Assembly (NCBI GenBank): GCA_049642465.1
Contig: JBAROV010000110.1
Span: forward strand, 62,001 to 126,000
DNA: 64,000 bases
DNA from: CAWDPQ01 sp049642465
GTDB lineage: Bacteria > Acidobacteriota > Vicinamibacteria > Vicinamibacterales > 2-12-FULL-66-21
Direction: 5' to 3'
In this document: piece after piece, positions 1 through 10,006 of the stretch
Position numbering within the stretch: position 1 is the first letter of the stretch
Layout: each line of letters begins with the position of its first letter
The notes under the pieces: generated by a model
Databases searched by the model: none
What the model was told of the DNA's origin: nothing
The model's input: the letters and a program-made list of their open reading frames with translations, nothing else
Made by a program: the position numbers and the translations under genes

Positions 1-3000
1 CCGAATCCGCCCCGCGAGAGAGTGGACCTGGTGTCGCGCTCCACACCGTGCCGTCGTCTTCGTCGCGGATGAAGATCGCTTCGCCTGTGGGGTCGCTGAT
101 CGGATCGTTGGCGAACGGCGTGAGCCGGTTCTCTCGGCTATTGCCGGCCCACGTGTAGGCGGCTCCCGAGGCGCTGAGGAGCGTTCCGAAATCGGGGTTC
201 GCCAGAACGTTCGACCAGGGAAGGGGCGTTTCGCGGTCCCCCTCGAGGACGATCACATACTCGCGTCCGTCAGGCGTGAACCCGCCGATCCCGTTCTCCA
301 TGACCCGCGGGCCGAACGACACGGGCACGGGCGCCGGCTTCGGCGGCCGCAACCTGCTCGATGGCGGAACAATCTCGGCCGGCGAGAGCCACGGTGCTTT
401 TCGATCCAACTGCGGTCCCAGCTCGCCGAGGTCGCCGCGCAGGATGATGCGCGCGACCGCGGACAGGAGATGGCGATCCACATCCGGCATGCCGTCGGAA
501 CGCAGCAGGAACATTCCGCCCGGCTTGTTGGCCCATCCATTCCATCGCGGTTCGCTGATGAGGTTCATGAGTTGCGACTGGACCTCGTCCAGATAGTCGG
601 CCGGATGGTCGTTGAGGATCACCAGATCGGCTCGAAGATTCTTGACCCGCCAGTACTCCTGCGCGTGCAGCAACTGCCGCACGAGCGCGATCGCGCTGGC
701 ATCGCCGACGTGCACCAGCACGATCGGCAGGTCCCCGGAGATCCCGCGGCCCCACAAGTTGGCCTGGCCGAAAATGTTCCGCGCGAGATCGTCGGGGCTC
801 GTGCCGGTGGCATCTGCGCCAAAGACACGCGACGCCAACCGATCGAAGAGCATGGCCTGATCGTCGCTCAGCCCGAGATGTTGCAGCGTGATGTGCACGT
901 GTGTGGATGCCATCGAGAACGCGCGCGCGGCCGCGCTCGCATCGCGGTACTTCCGCACCAGCGCGAGCGCGGAGGATCGATCGCTGGCGACACCGGTCGC
1001 GAAGGTGACACGCACGAACGCTCCCGGCGGCAGGCGCACGCGCTCGCGCACGGCCGCGATCGGATCGAGTACTGCGCCGATTGTTCCTGACAACGCCCGT
1101 CCTTCGAGCGCAAGCGGGCCGGACGGCGAACGCCCCCGGCCGAGGAATCGCGCGCGATCGGTCTCCCATTCGACGGCGCCACCAAGCCGGCCGTCAACCG
1201 CAAGGACATGGAAGGCCAAGGCCTGAGCCTCGTCGGCCGATCGTGGACGTCTGCTGAACAGCAGGCCCGCGCTTTGCGCGTCGTACTCCGTCTCGATGAA
1301 GAGTTTGGCAAACGCAGGGTGTGCGAGATCGTCGTCCGGCCGTGCGAGCACGATCTCCGCATAACTCGTGACCTCGACCTCGCGCGGTCGATCGCCACGG
1401 TTGGTGATCGACAGCCGCCGGACCTCGACATCGTCTTCCGGCGACACGACGACCTGCAGCTGCGTCTCGAAATCGCCGTCCCGCCGCCTGAACGTGGCCT
1501 TCTCGAGCTCGAACGTGGTTTCGAATTCGTCCGGCTCCCGGCAAATTGGCTGGTAGGTGGGCGACCAGACGTCGGCCGACCACGGATCTCTGAGGTATAG
1601 GAAATGCGCGCCCGCGTCCGACGTGCGGTCCTCACGCTTGCGGGTCACCGACAGGCCGCGCCACATGCTCGACCCACCGCCGGCGTGCGTGAGCGCCACC
1701 GTGTAACGGCCGTTCGACAGAAAGTGGGTGTGAGGACTGGTGGTGTGTGGCGTACCGAATCGCCTCACGGCGTCAACGCTGATCGACGGTGCGGCGAGCG
1801 TGCCTTCCGCGGGCCGCGCCTCGGCGAGAATCGCCTCGCGGGGAACGCGCTCCTGCAGCAGCAATTCCGTGGCTTTGACGCGCGGATCGTTGTGGAATCG
1901 CGTCACGAAGATGTCATCGTGGAGCACGTTGGCGAGCGCGACGAGCGACATGCCCTGATGGTGGGCGAAGAAGGCCCGCACGATTTCCGGTTGACGCTCG
2001 CTCGAGGTCGCTGCCGGATCGGCTGCCGGTTTCCGCGGACGATAGTCGATCGATTCATAGAACCCGAATCGACCGTCGAGCCCCTTGCGTGCCAACCGCG
2101 TCAAGTTTGTCGCCGCCGCCGCGGGGTCGATGAGGCCCGCGAGCGCCGTGGAGTACGGCGACACGACCAACTCATCGGCGAGACCGCGTTTGAACCCGAG
2201 GCCAGGGACGCCGAACGCCTTGTATTGGTAGTTGCCGGCGAAATCCCTGAACGCGTACGCCGACTCCGAGATTCCCCACGGCACGTTGCGCATCCTGCCG
2301 TATTCGACCTGCCTGCGAACGCTCGCGCGACAGCTCTGATCGAGCAGCGTCCCCGGATACGCGCGCAGCAGAAGCTGCGGCATCAGATACTCGAACATGG
2401 TGCCGCCCCAGGACATCAACGTGGCTCGGCCATCGACGTTGGTGACCAGACGTCCGAGATGAAACCAGTGATGCTGCGGGACATCCCCCTTCGCGATGGC
2501 GACGAAGCTCGCCAGCCGCGCTTCCGACGCCAGCAGGTCATAGAACGAACTGTCCAGGCGGCCTGGCCCCTCTGCGTCGGCGAGGCGATAACCCACCGAA
2601 AAAATCCGCCGCCGGTGGTCGTAGAGGAAGTCGAACCGCATGCTCGCGGCGAACGCAGAGGCGCGCTGAGCAAGCCGATGGAGAGCGGTATCTGAGGGAT
2701 TCGCGTTGTCCCTGTTCAGCGGCGCGAGGGTGGCCGCCGTGGCGTTGGCCCAGAATGCGGTCTCATTCGCGCTTCCTGGCAGTGTTTCGCCGTCCGGGAT
2801 TTGCGCCGCCACCTGCATGAGTTCGGCCGCGGCCCCCTGGAGGGCCACGGGGTCGCCGCCGTCGAGCTCGCGCCGGGCGGCCGCAATGATCTCCCGCGCC
2901 AGTCGATTGATGCGGGCGAGGCCTTCGCGGCTCGGATCACCTGGCGTGCCGGTTGAGGACGCCAGCGCCAGCAGATCGGCGGTATCGATCGCGCCCTCGA

Positions 3001-6000
3001 GCAACTGCATCCGCGTCTGAGGCTTCGCGGCGATCGACTCGAGCCCTTGTGCGAGCGCGATGAGCGCAGCCGCAAGGTTGCCGCTGTCCACTGTGGAGAC
3101 ATAGCGCGGATGGAGCGGGGTGAGCGACGCGGTGTCGTACCAGTTGAGAAAGTGACCCTCGTAGCGCTCGAGCCCGTCGAGCGTCGTCAGCGTGTCGTCG
3201 AGACGCCGAACGAGCGTGTCGGTGGTGACGTAGCCGAGATCGTGGGCGGCCAGCGTTGACAGGAGCGTCATGCCGATGTTGGTCGGGGACGTGCGTCTGG
3301 CGAGTCGCGGCACGTCATCTTCCTGATAGTTGTCGGGCGGCAGCCAGCCGTCCGCCTCCGTCACGAAGGTTTCGTAGTACCGCCAGGTCTTGCGCGCCAT
3401 CCTGCGCAACAACTGCCGCTCGCGATCTCCGAGCGGCCGCTCGCGCGGACCGACCGGCATGCTCAACCAGTACGCGACGACCGGCGCAATCATCCAGAGC
3501 AGCACGAACGGTAACGCCGAGGGAAGGGCATCCGGATGTGTGATCGAGACCAGCAACGCGACGACCGCGGCGATGATCGGACTCGCCACCATGTCGGCGA
3601 CGAACTGAAACAGCGCCCGACCGCCGACGATGCCCGCCGCGCGCGCCGCGGCAGCGGCGGCAGTCTCCCACTCGAGGAGCCGTCGTCTCGTGATCGTCAG
3701 CCGGACCAGCGTCAACACGATCGCGTGTGCGGTGTCCCAGGCGTGGTACGCGAGAAACGTCACGCCGAGGCCGACCTGCGCGAGGGCATTCGCCGTGTCG
3801 GCCCGTACGTTGCGCCAGAACACCGGGAAGGATTGCGCTTTGCGCGGGCCGACGATCATCTGGGCGATGAGCGGCAATAGCTGCGACGCCATGACCGTGA
3901 GGACCATCGCCGTCCAGAACCAGTGAGCGCCCGGCAGGACCATCCACCCGGCCACGAGGAGTCCGAGCAGCATTGGCGCGACCAGGCTGCGCCGCAGGTT
4001 GTCGAGGATCTTCCAGCGCGAGATGAGCGGAAACGAGTTCCGCTTGAATCCGTGCCTGGTCGGAACGAAGGGGAACAGCCACAGCAGGATCTGCCAGTCA
4101 CCGCGAATCCAGCGGTGCTGGCGTCGTGCGTGTGCCAGCACGCTCGACGGATATTCGTCTACCAGCTCGATGTCCGACACGAGCGCGACTCGCGCGTGCA
4201 GACCTTCGAACAAGTCGTGCGACAACAACGCATTCTCCGGTGCCGAGTCTTCGAGACTGGTGATGAACGCGTCGACGTCGTAGAGCCCCTTCCCCGTGAA
4301 GATGCCTTCGCCGAACACGTCCTGATACGTGTCCGACACCGCGGTGGTGTAGGGATCGACCCCGGTGTGTCCGGCGTAGAGACGGGCGAACAGCGAGCCC
4401 GCAGCGCTCGTGAACGTGACGCTGATTCGGGGCTGCAGGATGCCATACCCTTTCGTGACGCGGCCGACCGACGGATCGAACGACGGCCGGTTCAACGGAT
4501 GGCTGATGATGCCGATCAGGTTTCGCGCCGTGTCTCGTGGCAGGCGCGTGTCGCTGTCGAGCGTGATGCAGTAGCGTACGTGCGGCAGGATCGCGGCATC
4601 GCCGACGGTCAGGACGAAGCTGGTGTCGGTGGCGCCCCGGAGCAGCCGGTTGAATTCCTCGATTTTGCCGCGCTTGCGCTCCCATCCCATCCAGAGGCCC
4701 TCGTGCGCGTTCCATTGACGCGTGCGATGGAAGAGGAAGAAGCGGTCGGGGCCTCCGTCTGCATGTTTCCTGTTGAGCGCCTCGATCCCGTCGGCTGCAG
4801 TGGCGAGGATTTCCGCGTCGCGAGGCAGCGTTTCCGCATGCGCGTCCGTGAAGTCGCTCAGGATGGCGAAGTGGATGTGCGGGTCGAGGTTGCCGAGTGC
4901 CTGTACTTCGACGTGTGCGACGAGGTCCCGCGCCCGCTCGACGCTGTCGAGAATCGTCGGGATGATCACCATGGTCCGCGCCGAGGCGGGAATGCGAACG
5001 AGATCGAAGCGGGGGAGACGCCGCGGCGGAACGAAGCGTGCGATCAGACGCTGAAGGATCTGTGTCGTCAGTTCGCTCAACGGCACGAGCGTCAGCAGGA
5101 CGACAGCCGCAAGGGTCGGCCACGTCGCCCCATGCGCGCGGGCGTAGGCAAGAGCGACTGTCACCAGCGCCAATGTTCCGAGCGCGATCGTGCCGAGGTA
5201 TCCGGGTGTGGCGTAGCGAAAGAACGCTCGACGCAGACGAACGGCGACACCCGGTTCCCATCCGATGCCCTTTTCGAACTGCTGCCGGCCGTCGCCGATC
5301 AGGTAATAGCCGACGTGCGCGTCACGGGCATCCGGCGTACGCTCCGCGATCTGTCGCGCGCGTTCGACGCTCTTCAGCGCCACGCGCACCTGACCCTCGC
5401 CGGTCGGCTCGGCCAGCTCTTCGACCGCGTGACGGTAGCGGTCCCGGCTGGCAAAGTCCATGCGCCCGTAGACCGCGACCGGATCGCGCTGGAGGACCTG
5501 CTCGACCACGCTGACCGTCTCGAAGAACTCGCTCCAGTCGAACGACGACACCAGGCGGAGGCTGCCAATCAGGTTGGCCATGAACGCTTGTTCGGCGGCC
5601 TGATGGCGCGCCTCGGACCGGATCGCGTCTTCGATCGTCTGACCGCGCGCGGCGAGCGCCGCGTCGAGTTCGTGGCGCAGCGGTGCCGCGTTCTCGCGTT
5701 CGCGCGATCGCTGCAGCAGTCGGATGACAAAGGCAGGGTGGACGTGAGACGGCCAGCGCTCGCGCCCGTGTGCCGGCGTTTCAAGCGCGTCTACCAGGCG
5801 GTCGGCTTCGAGGCGATGAGCGCGACTCGTGGCGAGGATGTCCGCTCTCGTGCGCAGATGTTCCACCAGCGCCAGCTTCAGCGCGGACGGCCACGCCCAC
5901 AGCTCGCCCATCGTCAGCGGCGTGATGGACTGGAACGCCGTGACAAAGCGGTGCAGCCGTTGCGGATCGAGGCGTCCGGCGCTGCAGCGAATCAGTTCGA

Positions 6001-6370
6001 GCGCCATCGCGTAAATCCGCGGCGAGCCGGCGAACTCGTCGGCCGCGATCCGCGGAAGCCTTCGGAAGAACGGGGCCGGCAGGTCGTGCTGAATATCGCG
6101 AAGCGCCGCCAGAATGATGTGGAAGTTGTCGAGCAGCCATTCAGCGGCTGGCGACAACGGTTCTCCGCGTTTGGCGTCCTCAGCAAGCGACGTGTAGATG
6201 CCTCGGAGCGCCCGCGCCTGGTGGCGGAGCTGCTTGAGATAGCCACCGCCTCGCGCGCGGGCGGAAACCGTGAAAAGGGCAGCGAGCCGCCTCGCGTGCT
6301 CCTCGAGCGGTTCAATACCAAGGAGTTCGATCGTCCCTGGCGTCATACGAGGGACGCCTGCACTACGCAT
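1..6370 (-). CDS. Cyclic beta-glucan synthase, NdvB/ChvB-like, partial (C-terminus beyond left edge)
   Basis: A very large inner-membrane glycosyltransferase that would build cyclic beta-glucans from UDP-glucose. About 2,123 codons are visible, and the reading frame stays open to base 1, so the C-terminus is missing. The frame shows a family 84 glycosyltransferase core with LDSDT (DxD-type, about residues 604-608), an EGIFTGKGLYD stretch and a RQHRW (Q-x-x-R-W-type) motif near residue 750, surrounded by hydrophobic segments. A glycoamylase-like/DUF3131 region starts near residue 990 (DGWLPPDNYQ). The N-terminal sandwich of a GH94 phosphorylase domain starts near residue 1540 (HTHFLSNGRYTVALTHAGGG). 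The start is the first ATG after an in-frame stop at 6419-6421. ATG 6346 is also possible, and neither has a clear ribosome site. Long opposite-strand open frames here are shadows. Confidence 0.9.
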   Translation of the reverse strand, partial: MRSAGVPRMTPGTIELLGIEPLEEHARRLAALFTVSARARGGGYLKQLRHQARALRGIYTSLAEDAKRGEPLSPAAEWLLDNFHIILAALRDIQHDLPAPFFRRLPRIAADEFAGSPRIYAMALELIRCSAGRLDPQRLHRFVTAFQSITPLTMGELWAWPSALKLALVEHLRTRADILATSRAHRLEADRLVDALETPAHGRERWPSHVHPAFVIRLLQRSRERENAAPLRHELDAALAARGQTIEDAIRSEARHQAAEQAFMANLIGSLRLVSSFDWSEFFETVSVVEQVLQRDPVAVYGRMDFASRDRYRHAVEELAEPTGEGQVRVALKSVERARQIAERTPDARDAHVGYYLIGDGRQQFEKGIGWEPGVAVRLRRAFFRYATPGYLGTIALGTLALVTVALAYARAHGATWPTLAAVVLLTLVPLSELTTQILQRLIARFVPPRRLPRFDLVRIPASARTMVIIPTILDSVERARDLVAHVEVQALGNLDPHIHFAILSDFTDAHAETLPRDAEILATAADGIEALNRKHADGGPDRFFLFHRTRQWNAHEGLWMGWERKRGKIEEFNRLLRGATDTSFVLTVGDAAILPHVRYCITLDSDTRLPRDTARNLIGIISHPLNRPSFDPSVGRVTKGYGILQPRISVTFTSAAGSLFARLYAGHTGVDPYTTAVSDTYQDVFGEGIFTGKGLYDVDAFITSLEDSAPENALLSHDLFEGLHARVALVSDIELVDEYPSSVLAHARRQHRWIRGDWQILLWLFPFVPTRHGFKRNSFPLISRWKILDNLRRSLVAPMLLGLLVAGWMVLPGAHWFWTAMVLTVMASQLLPLIAQMIVGPRKAQSFPVFWRNVRADTANALAQVGLGVTFLAYHAWDTAHAIVLTLVRLTITRRRLLEWETAAAAAARAAGIVGGRALFQFVADMVASPIIAAVVALLVSITHPDALPSALPFVLLWMIAPVVAYWLSMPVGPRERPLGDRERQLLRRMARKTWRYYETFVTEADGWLPPDNYQEDDVPRLARRTSPTNIGMTLLSTLAAHDLGYVTTDTLVRRLDDTLTTLDGLERYEGHFLNWYDTASLTPLHPRYVSTVDSGNLAAALIALAQGLESIAAKPQTRMQLLEGAIDTADLLALASSTGTPGDPSREGLARINRLAREIIAAARRELDGGDPVALQGAAAELMQVAAQIPDGETLPGSANETAFWANATAATLAPLNRDNANPSDTALHRLAQRASAFAASMRFDFLYDHRRRIFSVGYRLADAEGPGRLDSSFYDLLASEARLASFVAIAKGDVPQHHWFHLGRLVTNVDGRATLMSWGGTMFEYLMPQLLLRAYPGTLLDQSCRASVRRQVEYGRMRNVPWGISESAYAFRDFAGNYQYKAFGVPGLGFKRGLADELVVSPYSTALAGLIDPAAAATNLTRLARKGLDGRFGFYESIDYRPRKPAADPAATSSERQPEIVRAFFAHHQGMSLVALANVLHDDIFVTRFHNDPRVKATELLLQERVPREAILAEARPAEGTLAAPSISVDAVRRFGTPHTTSPHTHFLSNGRYTVALTHAGGGSSMWRGLSVTRKREDRTSDAGAHFLYLRDPWSADVWSPTYQPICREPDEFETTFELEKATFRRRDGDFETQLQVVVSPEDDVEVRRLSITNRGDRPREVEVTSYAEIVLARPDDDLAHPAFAKLFIETEYDAQSAGLLFSRRPRSADEAQALAFHVLAVDGRLGGAVEWETDRARFLGRGRSPSGPLALEGRALSGTIGAVLDPIAAVRERVRLPPGAFVRVTFATGVASDRSSALALVRKYRDASAAARAFSMASTHVHITLQHLGLSDDQAMLFDRLASRVFGADATGTSPDDLARNIFGQANLWGRGISGDLPIVLVHVGDASAIALVRQLLHAQEYWRVKNLRADLVILNDHPADYLDEVQSQLMNLISEPRWNGWANKPGGMFLLRSDGMPDVDRHLLSAVARIILRGDLGELGPQLDRKAPWLSPAEIVPPSSRLRPPKPAPVPVSFGPRVMENGIGGFTPDGREYVIVLEGDRETPLPWSNVLANPDFGTLLSASGAAYTWAGNSRENRLTPFANDPISDPTGEAIFIRDEDDGTVWSATPGPLSRGADS

Positions 6371-6774
6371 CGCGGGTTGTGCGGGGGTTGGTGCCGCGCT
6401 CCGGGCGCGGGTGCGAGGTCATCCAGTGATGGTACTTCCGGATCGGTCTTTCATCGCTGCGACAGTAGCGCGGCGCGCGATCTCTCCGCTAAAGGATGAG
6501 TCGGCACCCACGCTCTGCCCGAACCATCATTTCTGAGGAACCCGTTCGAGGTCGGCAGAGGAGTCATGATCTCGGCCCGTCGATCAGCCACCTCTAACGA
6601 CAGTTCGTCGATGACACGGCGATTCGGTGATACAGCGATACGCCGCCCCCTCGCATTGACGTTCGAAGCCATCAGGTTCAGCAAGTGCGGTAGAGGCAGC
6701 CAGGCGGTTGGCGTACCGCCCTGGCGAGGCCTGAGTGACCTCGAACAAATCCATTGGCTCCAGCCGAGCGGCGC
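6371..6774. other. Intergenic, no gene recognised
   Basis: About 400 bases lie between the start of the glucan synthase and the end of the exchanger gene, both on the minus strand. I see no RNA gene, repeat or convincing terminator here. The promoter of the glucan synthase is expected in this stretch but I cannot point to clear -35/-10 boxes. Confidence 0.4.
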
Positions 6775-7770
6775 TTAGCTGGTTAGCAGATATGCCAAAC
6801 CAACTGCGATTGCGTAGACAGCAGCAATCGCTCCCGTGTCCCAGGCCACGACAAAGCGTTTCGTCATTACTTTGTAGGTCAATCCGATCAGGAACAGCCC
6901 GTTCATCATGACGATCGCAAGAATTGAGACACTGTGGCTGCCGCTGGCATCTGCCATCAATGGTCCGCGGCGGTAGAACACGTCATCCAGCCCCAGAATC
7001 AGCAAGTTGAACAGGTTGCTGCCCAACACATTGCCAATCCCAAGATCGAGCGCGCCGATGCGCACGGCTGCGAGTGACACGACGATTTCAGGCAATGAAG
7101 TCGTGATCGCAATGAACAGACTGCCGACGAACGCCTCGCCAAGTCCTGTCTGGCGGGCGAGTTCTGCGCCGAGTTGTGGCAGCCACAACGCGGCAGCGAC
7201 GACCGCCACGGCAGCAAGGCTGTAGTGGAGGATGGCTGACCGCAATGGGGTCGCTTCGTAGAGCAATTCCTCGGCGACCTCCCGCGTTTCCCGCGCGCGC
7301 CGTTGCTTCTCGTGCGCGAAGATCACGCGCATCGCCACGAAATACAGCGCCATCAGCACAGGGGAATAGAGACCGATCCACCCGAGCGCAGGGAGGCGGT
7401 GATCCGCAACCAGACCGATTCCGGCGACGCCGATCAGCACCAGCCCGAATCCAATCGACAGGGCATGGCTCTGATGCGCACGCGCGGTGATGGGTTCCGG
7501 TTGGATCGCGTCCATGAGTGACAGGATGAGCAGGTTGAACATGCAGCTGCCCAGGACATCGCCGAGCGCGATGTCCGGTAGCGCGGCGAGCGCGGTCGCG
7601 CCGAAGCCCGTGAACAGTTCCGGGAGACTCGTTGTCGCGGCGAGCAAGACCACGCCTATCCAGCTCCGACCCAGCCCGGTTTTTTCTCCGAGCACGTCGC
7701 CGTAGCGAGCGAGCCGCACACCCGCGACGACGATAACGAGAGCCGTCGCCGCAAACTGCAGCCAAATCAT
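6775..7770 (-). CDS. Sodium/calcium exchanger family (CaCA) membrane protein
   Basis: An integral membrane cation antiporter of the Ca2+:cation antiporter family, expected in the inner membrane. The two inverted alpha-repeats that form the ion site are both visible: ATTSLPELFTGFG followed by GDVLGSCMFNLL near the N-terminus, and ITTSLPEIVVSLAA followed by GNVLGSNLFNLL in the second half. They are joined by a charged cytoplasmic loop (HEKQRRARETREV). About ten hydrophobic segments and 331 aa match the bacterial YrbG-like members. I chose ATG 7770 (MIWLQFAATAL), which begins directly with a membrane helix and has a GGGGCG upstream. The frame is open for 50 more codons, but that stretch has no membrane or family character. 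The transported ion cannot be told from sequence. Confidence 0.88.
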   Translation of the reverse strand: MIWLQFAATALVIVVAGVRLARYGDVLGEKTGLGRSWIGVVLLAATTSLPELFTGFGATALAALPDIALGDVLGSCMFNLLILSLMDAIQPEPITARAHQSHALSIGFGLVLIGVAGIGLVADHRLPALGWIGLYSPVLMALYFVAMRVIFAHEKQRRARETREVAEELLYEATPLRSAILHYSLAAVAVVAAALWLPQLGAELARQTGLGEAFVGSLFIAITTSLPEIVVSLAAVRIGALDLGIGNVLGSNLFNLLILGLDDVFYRRGPLMADASGSHSVSILAIVMMNGLFLIGLTYKVMTKRFVVAWDTGAIAAVYAIAVGLAYLLTS

Positions 7771-8180
7771 CGTCGGACGCCCCGCCAACTTACTCGATGG
7801 GCGGATCGCGACCGGTGCCACAGGCACGGGGTGTTCGGAGAAACCCTGGCCGTCATTGAACGCGTATACTAATCGCAGATAAGAGATTGAAGGGTGCAGC
7901 GGGAGTTCCGCTGCAGGCAAAGGGTGGTCGGGCCGCCATCCTCATGGTCGTCGCGAGACCAGGAGGATGCGAAATTGGCACGCTCCGTTCGTCGATCGTC
8001 TTTAGGCTGTACCTTTCACCATTTTGGTCCTGTCCCGCGCCGACTCGTCAAGGGACAGCGCGTCGATGTTCACCATCGCGGATCGCACCTCCCGGCAGTC
8101 GAGTGTGTCAGCCATTTCGCCGCCCCATGCATGCACCGTCGATCGCGTACCGGTTGCGTCGGCGGCGTTCGGGAGGCGAC
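7771..8180. other. Divergent intergenic region, no gene recognised
   Basis: About 410 bases separate the minus-strand exchanger from the plus-strand mini membrane protein, so promoters for both directions should lie here. A TGTCCC...GGGACA inverted pair sits around 8030-8057. The open frame running through 7887-8180 has a composition unlike a protein and is taken as upstream run-on. Confidence 0.4.
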
Positions 8181-8375
8181 ATGCTCCTGAAAACTGCATT
8201 CGTTCCGCTGTTTGCCTGGTTGCTCGGCATTGTCGGGCTATACAGAATCGGCGACGGCGTGCACGTGCTTCTTCTCGTGGGGATGTTGTTGCTGTTGCTG
8301 GGTTTGATCAAAGCTCGCGATGCAGCGGCGGATCGGGCGAGGGGAAACGCCAAGCCGAACCGTGAGCAGAGATGA
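8181..8375 (+). CDS. Small two-helix membrane protein, lmo0937/DUF5670-like
   Basis: A 64-aa protein with two predicted membrane helices (about residues 6-22 and 27-42) separated by a short polar turn, then a basic, hydrophilic tail (KARDAAADRARGN). This matches the lmo0937-type mini membrane proteins, which have the same helix-turn-helix layout and a conserved I/V-H-V-L-L start to the second helix. The family has no established function and is often seen near stress-response genes. The start is fixed by a strong GGGAGG five bases before the ATG. A much longer open frame continues upstream but is rejected. The gene sits 24 bases ahead of the ABC ATPase and may be cotranscribed with it. Confidence 0.75.
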   Translation: MLLKTAFVPLFAWLLGIVGLYRIGDGVHVLLLVGMLLLLLGLIKARDAAADRARGNAKPNREQR

Positions 8376-8399
8376 GTTGACCTCGAGGCGAACTCGCAC

Positions 8400-9290
8400 A
8401 TGAGAGTCTCTGAATCCGCAGCGCCAGCGGATGCAGCAATCCGCGCCGAGGTTTTCAGTTTCTCCTACCCGGGCGCGAGCCGACCTGCCGTCCGGGGTGT
8501 CACGTTCGCTGTCCATCAACACGAGATCTTCGGCTTTCTCGGCCCCAGCGGCGCGGGCAAGAGCACGACGCAGAATGTTCTGATTCGACTGCTGGAAGGC
8601 TATCAAGGCGAAATCGCGGTTCTGGGCAGGGATCTCCGCGCATGGAACAGGAGGTACTACACGCGGATCGGCGTTGCTTTTGAAGCGCCCAATCACTATC
8701 TGAAACTGACCGCGCTCGAGAACCTTCGTTTGTTCGCCGGTCTCTATGGTGGCACGACTCTGGATCCTGAGGACCTTCTCAAACGCCTGGGACTGTACGA
8801 CGACCGCCATAAGCTGGTGGCCGAATTCTCGAAGGGCATGCGCGGTCGATTGACTCTCGCGCGGGCACTGCTTCATCGTCCCGAGCTTCTGTTTCTGGAT
8901 GAGCCGACGGCAGGTCTCGATCCGGTCACGGCGCGCCTCGTCCGACAGTTGATTCGCGACGTAAGACTGGCTGGCGCCACAGTCTTTCTGACCACGCACG
9001 ACATGGCCACGGCTGATGAGCTGTGCGATCGCGTGGCGTTTCTCGTCGACGGCGAGATCGCGGCGCTTGACACGCCGCGAGCGCTGCGAATGTCCCATGG
9101 CCGTCGCGTCGTTCGGATCGAGATGATGCGGGACGGGGCTTCCACCAGTCGGGAGTTTGCGCTTGAAGGCCTCGCCGACGATAACGAGTTCCTGACCGAT
9201 CTTCGACGGGGTGGCATCGAGACGATGCACACCCTCGAAACGACCCTGGAGGACGTGTTCGTTCGCGTAACCGGCAGAACCCTGGCATGA
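8400..9290 (+). CDS. ABC exporter ATP-binding protein
   Basis: The cytoplasmic ATPase of a three-gene ABC-2 type exporter (296 aa). The motifs are complete: Walker A GPSGAGKST (about residues 49-57), a signature written FSKGMRGRL near 144, Walker B LLFLDEPTAGLD near 160, and an H-loop in TTHDM. The C-terminal tail of about 70 residues is typical of drug/antibiotic ABC-2 ATPases. Its stop overlaps the start of the next permease (ATGA), and the two permeases overlap likewise, so the three products probably form one complex. Sizes of 296/239/245 aa and gene order resemble the mycobacterial fluoroquinolone exporter Rv2688c-Rv2687c-Rv2686c. The substrate here is unknown. Confidence 0.9.
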   Translation: MRVSESAAPADAAIRAEVFSFSYPGASRPAVRGVTFAVHQHEIFGFLGPSGAGKSTTQNVLIRLLEGYQGEIAVLGRDLRAWNRRYYTRIGVAFEAPNHYLKLTALENLRLFAGLYGGTTLDPEDLLKRLGLYDDRHKLVAEFSKGMRGRLTLARALLHRPELLFLDEPTAGLDPVTARLVRQLIRDVRLAGATVFLTTHDMATADELCDRVAFLVDGEIAALDTPRALRMSHGRRVVRIEMMRDGASTSREFALEGLADDNEFLTDLRRGGIETMHTLETTLEDVFVRVTGRTLA

Positions 9291-10006
9291 CGGCGTTCCT
9301 CAGCGCGCTACGCTGGGATCTTGTTCTGCAAGCAAGAAACGGCTTCTACTGGGCGAGCGCATTCGTCGTGCTCGTCGCTGGGGCACTCCTCCTCGCGGTT
9401 CCGGAGAGCGTCCGAGCCAATGGAGCCATCTGGGTACCGGCGATTGTCGCGGTCAACCTGCAGATCACCACCTACTTCTTTGTGACCGGCTTGATACTGC
9501 TCGACCGCGACGAGGGGACACTGACGGCGCTCGCGGTGACTCCCTTTACGCCGAGCCGCTACCTGGCGATGCGGATCGTCACGCTGACCGCACTGGCCGC
9601 GGCCGAGACGATGGCGTTGTTGTGGGTCGCGTTCGACGTGCGTGGATCCTGGCTTCTGTTACTCACGGGAACCGTGGTAATGGGTGTGATCTACACGGGC
9701 TTCGGCGCCGTAATTGGCGCACGCTACGGCTCGGTCAACGCGCTACTGCTTCCGGCGTCAGTGGTTGTGAGCTTCTTGCTGCTGCCGCTACTTCCGCACT
9801 TCGGTCTCGGACCGCGGGCACTCGTTATGCTGCATCCGATCGAGCCGTCCCTGACTTTGATGCGAGCTGGATATAGCCACGCGAGTATGGGAGACCTTGT
9901 TTTCGGGGTAGCCGGTTCCATAGGCTGGAGCGCCGTCGCCTTCATCTGGGGTCGGAATCGCGTCAGCCGGTTGATGCGCGATACGCGTGCAACCGGAGGA
10001 CGATGA
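9287..10006 (+). CDS. ABC-2 type exporter permease, first subunit
   Basis: A 239-aa polytopic membrane protein with about six hydrophobic segments. It begins with a short cytoplasmic helix (SALRWDLVLQARNGFYW), the usual N-terminal pattern of ABC-2 permeases. The loop LLDRDEGTLTALAVTPFTPSRYL matches the D-E-x-x-T-L-x-x-L-x-V-T-P motif of this family, which contacts the ATPase. It starts inside the stop of the ATPase gene, and its own stop overlaps the second permease by four bases. It is likely to pair with that second permease to form a heterodimeric channel. Confidence 0.85.
   Translation: MTAFLSALRWDLVLQARNGFYWASAFVVLVAGALLLAVPESVRANGAIWVPAIVAVNLQITTYFFVTGLILLDRDEGTLTALAVTPFTPSRYLAMRIVTLTALAAAETMALLWVAFDVRGSWLLLLTGTVVMGVIYTGFGAVIGARYGSVNALLLPASVVVSFLLLPLLPHFGLGPRALVMLHPIEPSLTLMRAGYSHASMGDLVFGVAGSIGWSAVAFIWGRNRVSRLMRDTRATGGR

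Noticed and set aside
1604..2695. 363-codon open frame on the plus strand
   Set aside because: Shadow of the same minus-strand glucan synthase; high-GC codon bias opens this frame.
3923..6499. 858-codon open frame on the plus strand
   Set aside because: It lies antisense to the glucan synthase, whose minus-strand frame shows clear GT84 motifs. The plus-strand translation is Arg/Glu/Asp-rich and matches no fold.
7887..8180. N-terminal extension of the lmo0937-like protein
   Set aside because: Composition is random-like, and a strong ribosome site sits exactly before ATG 8181.
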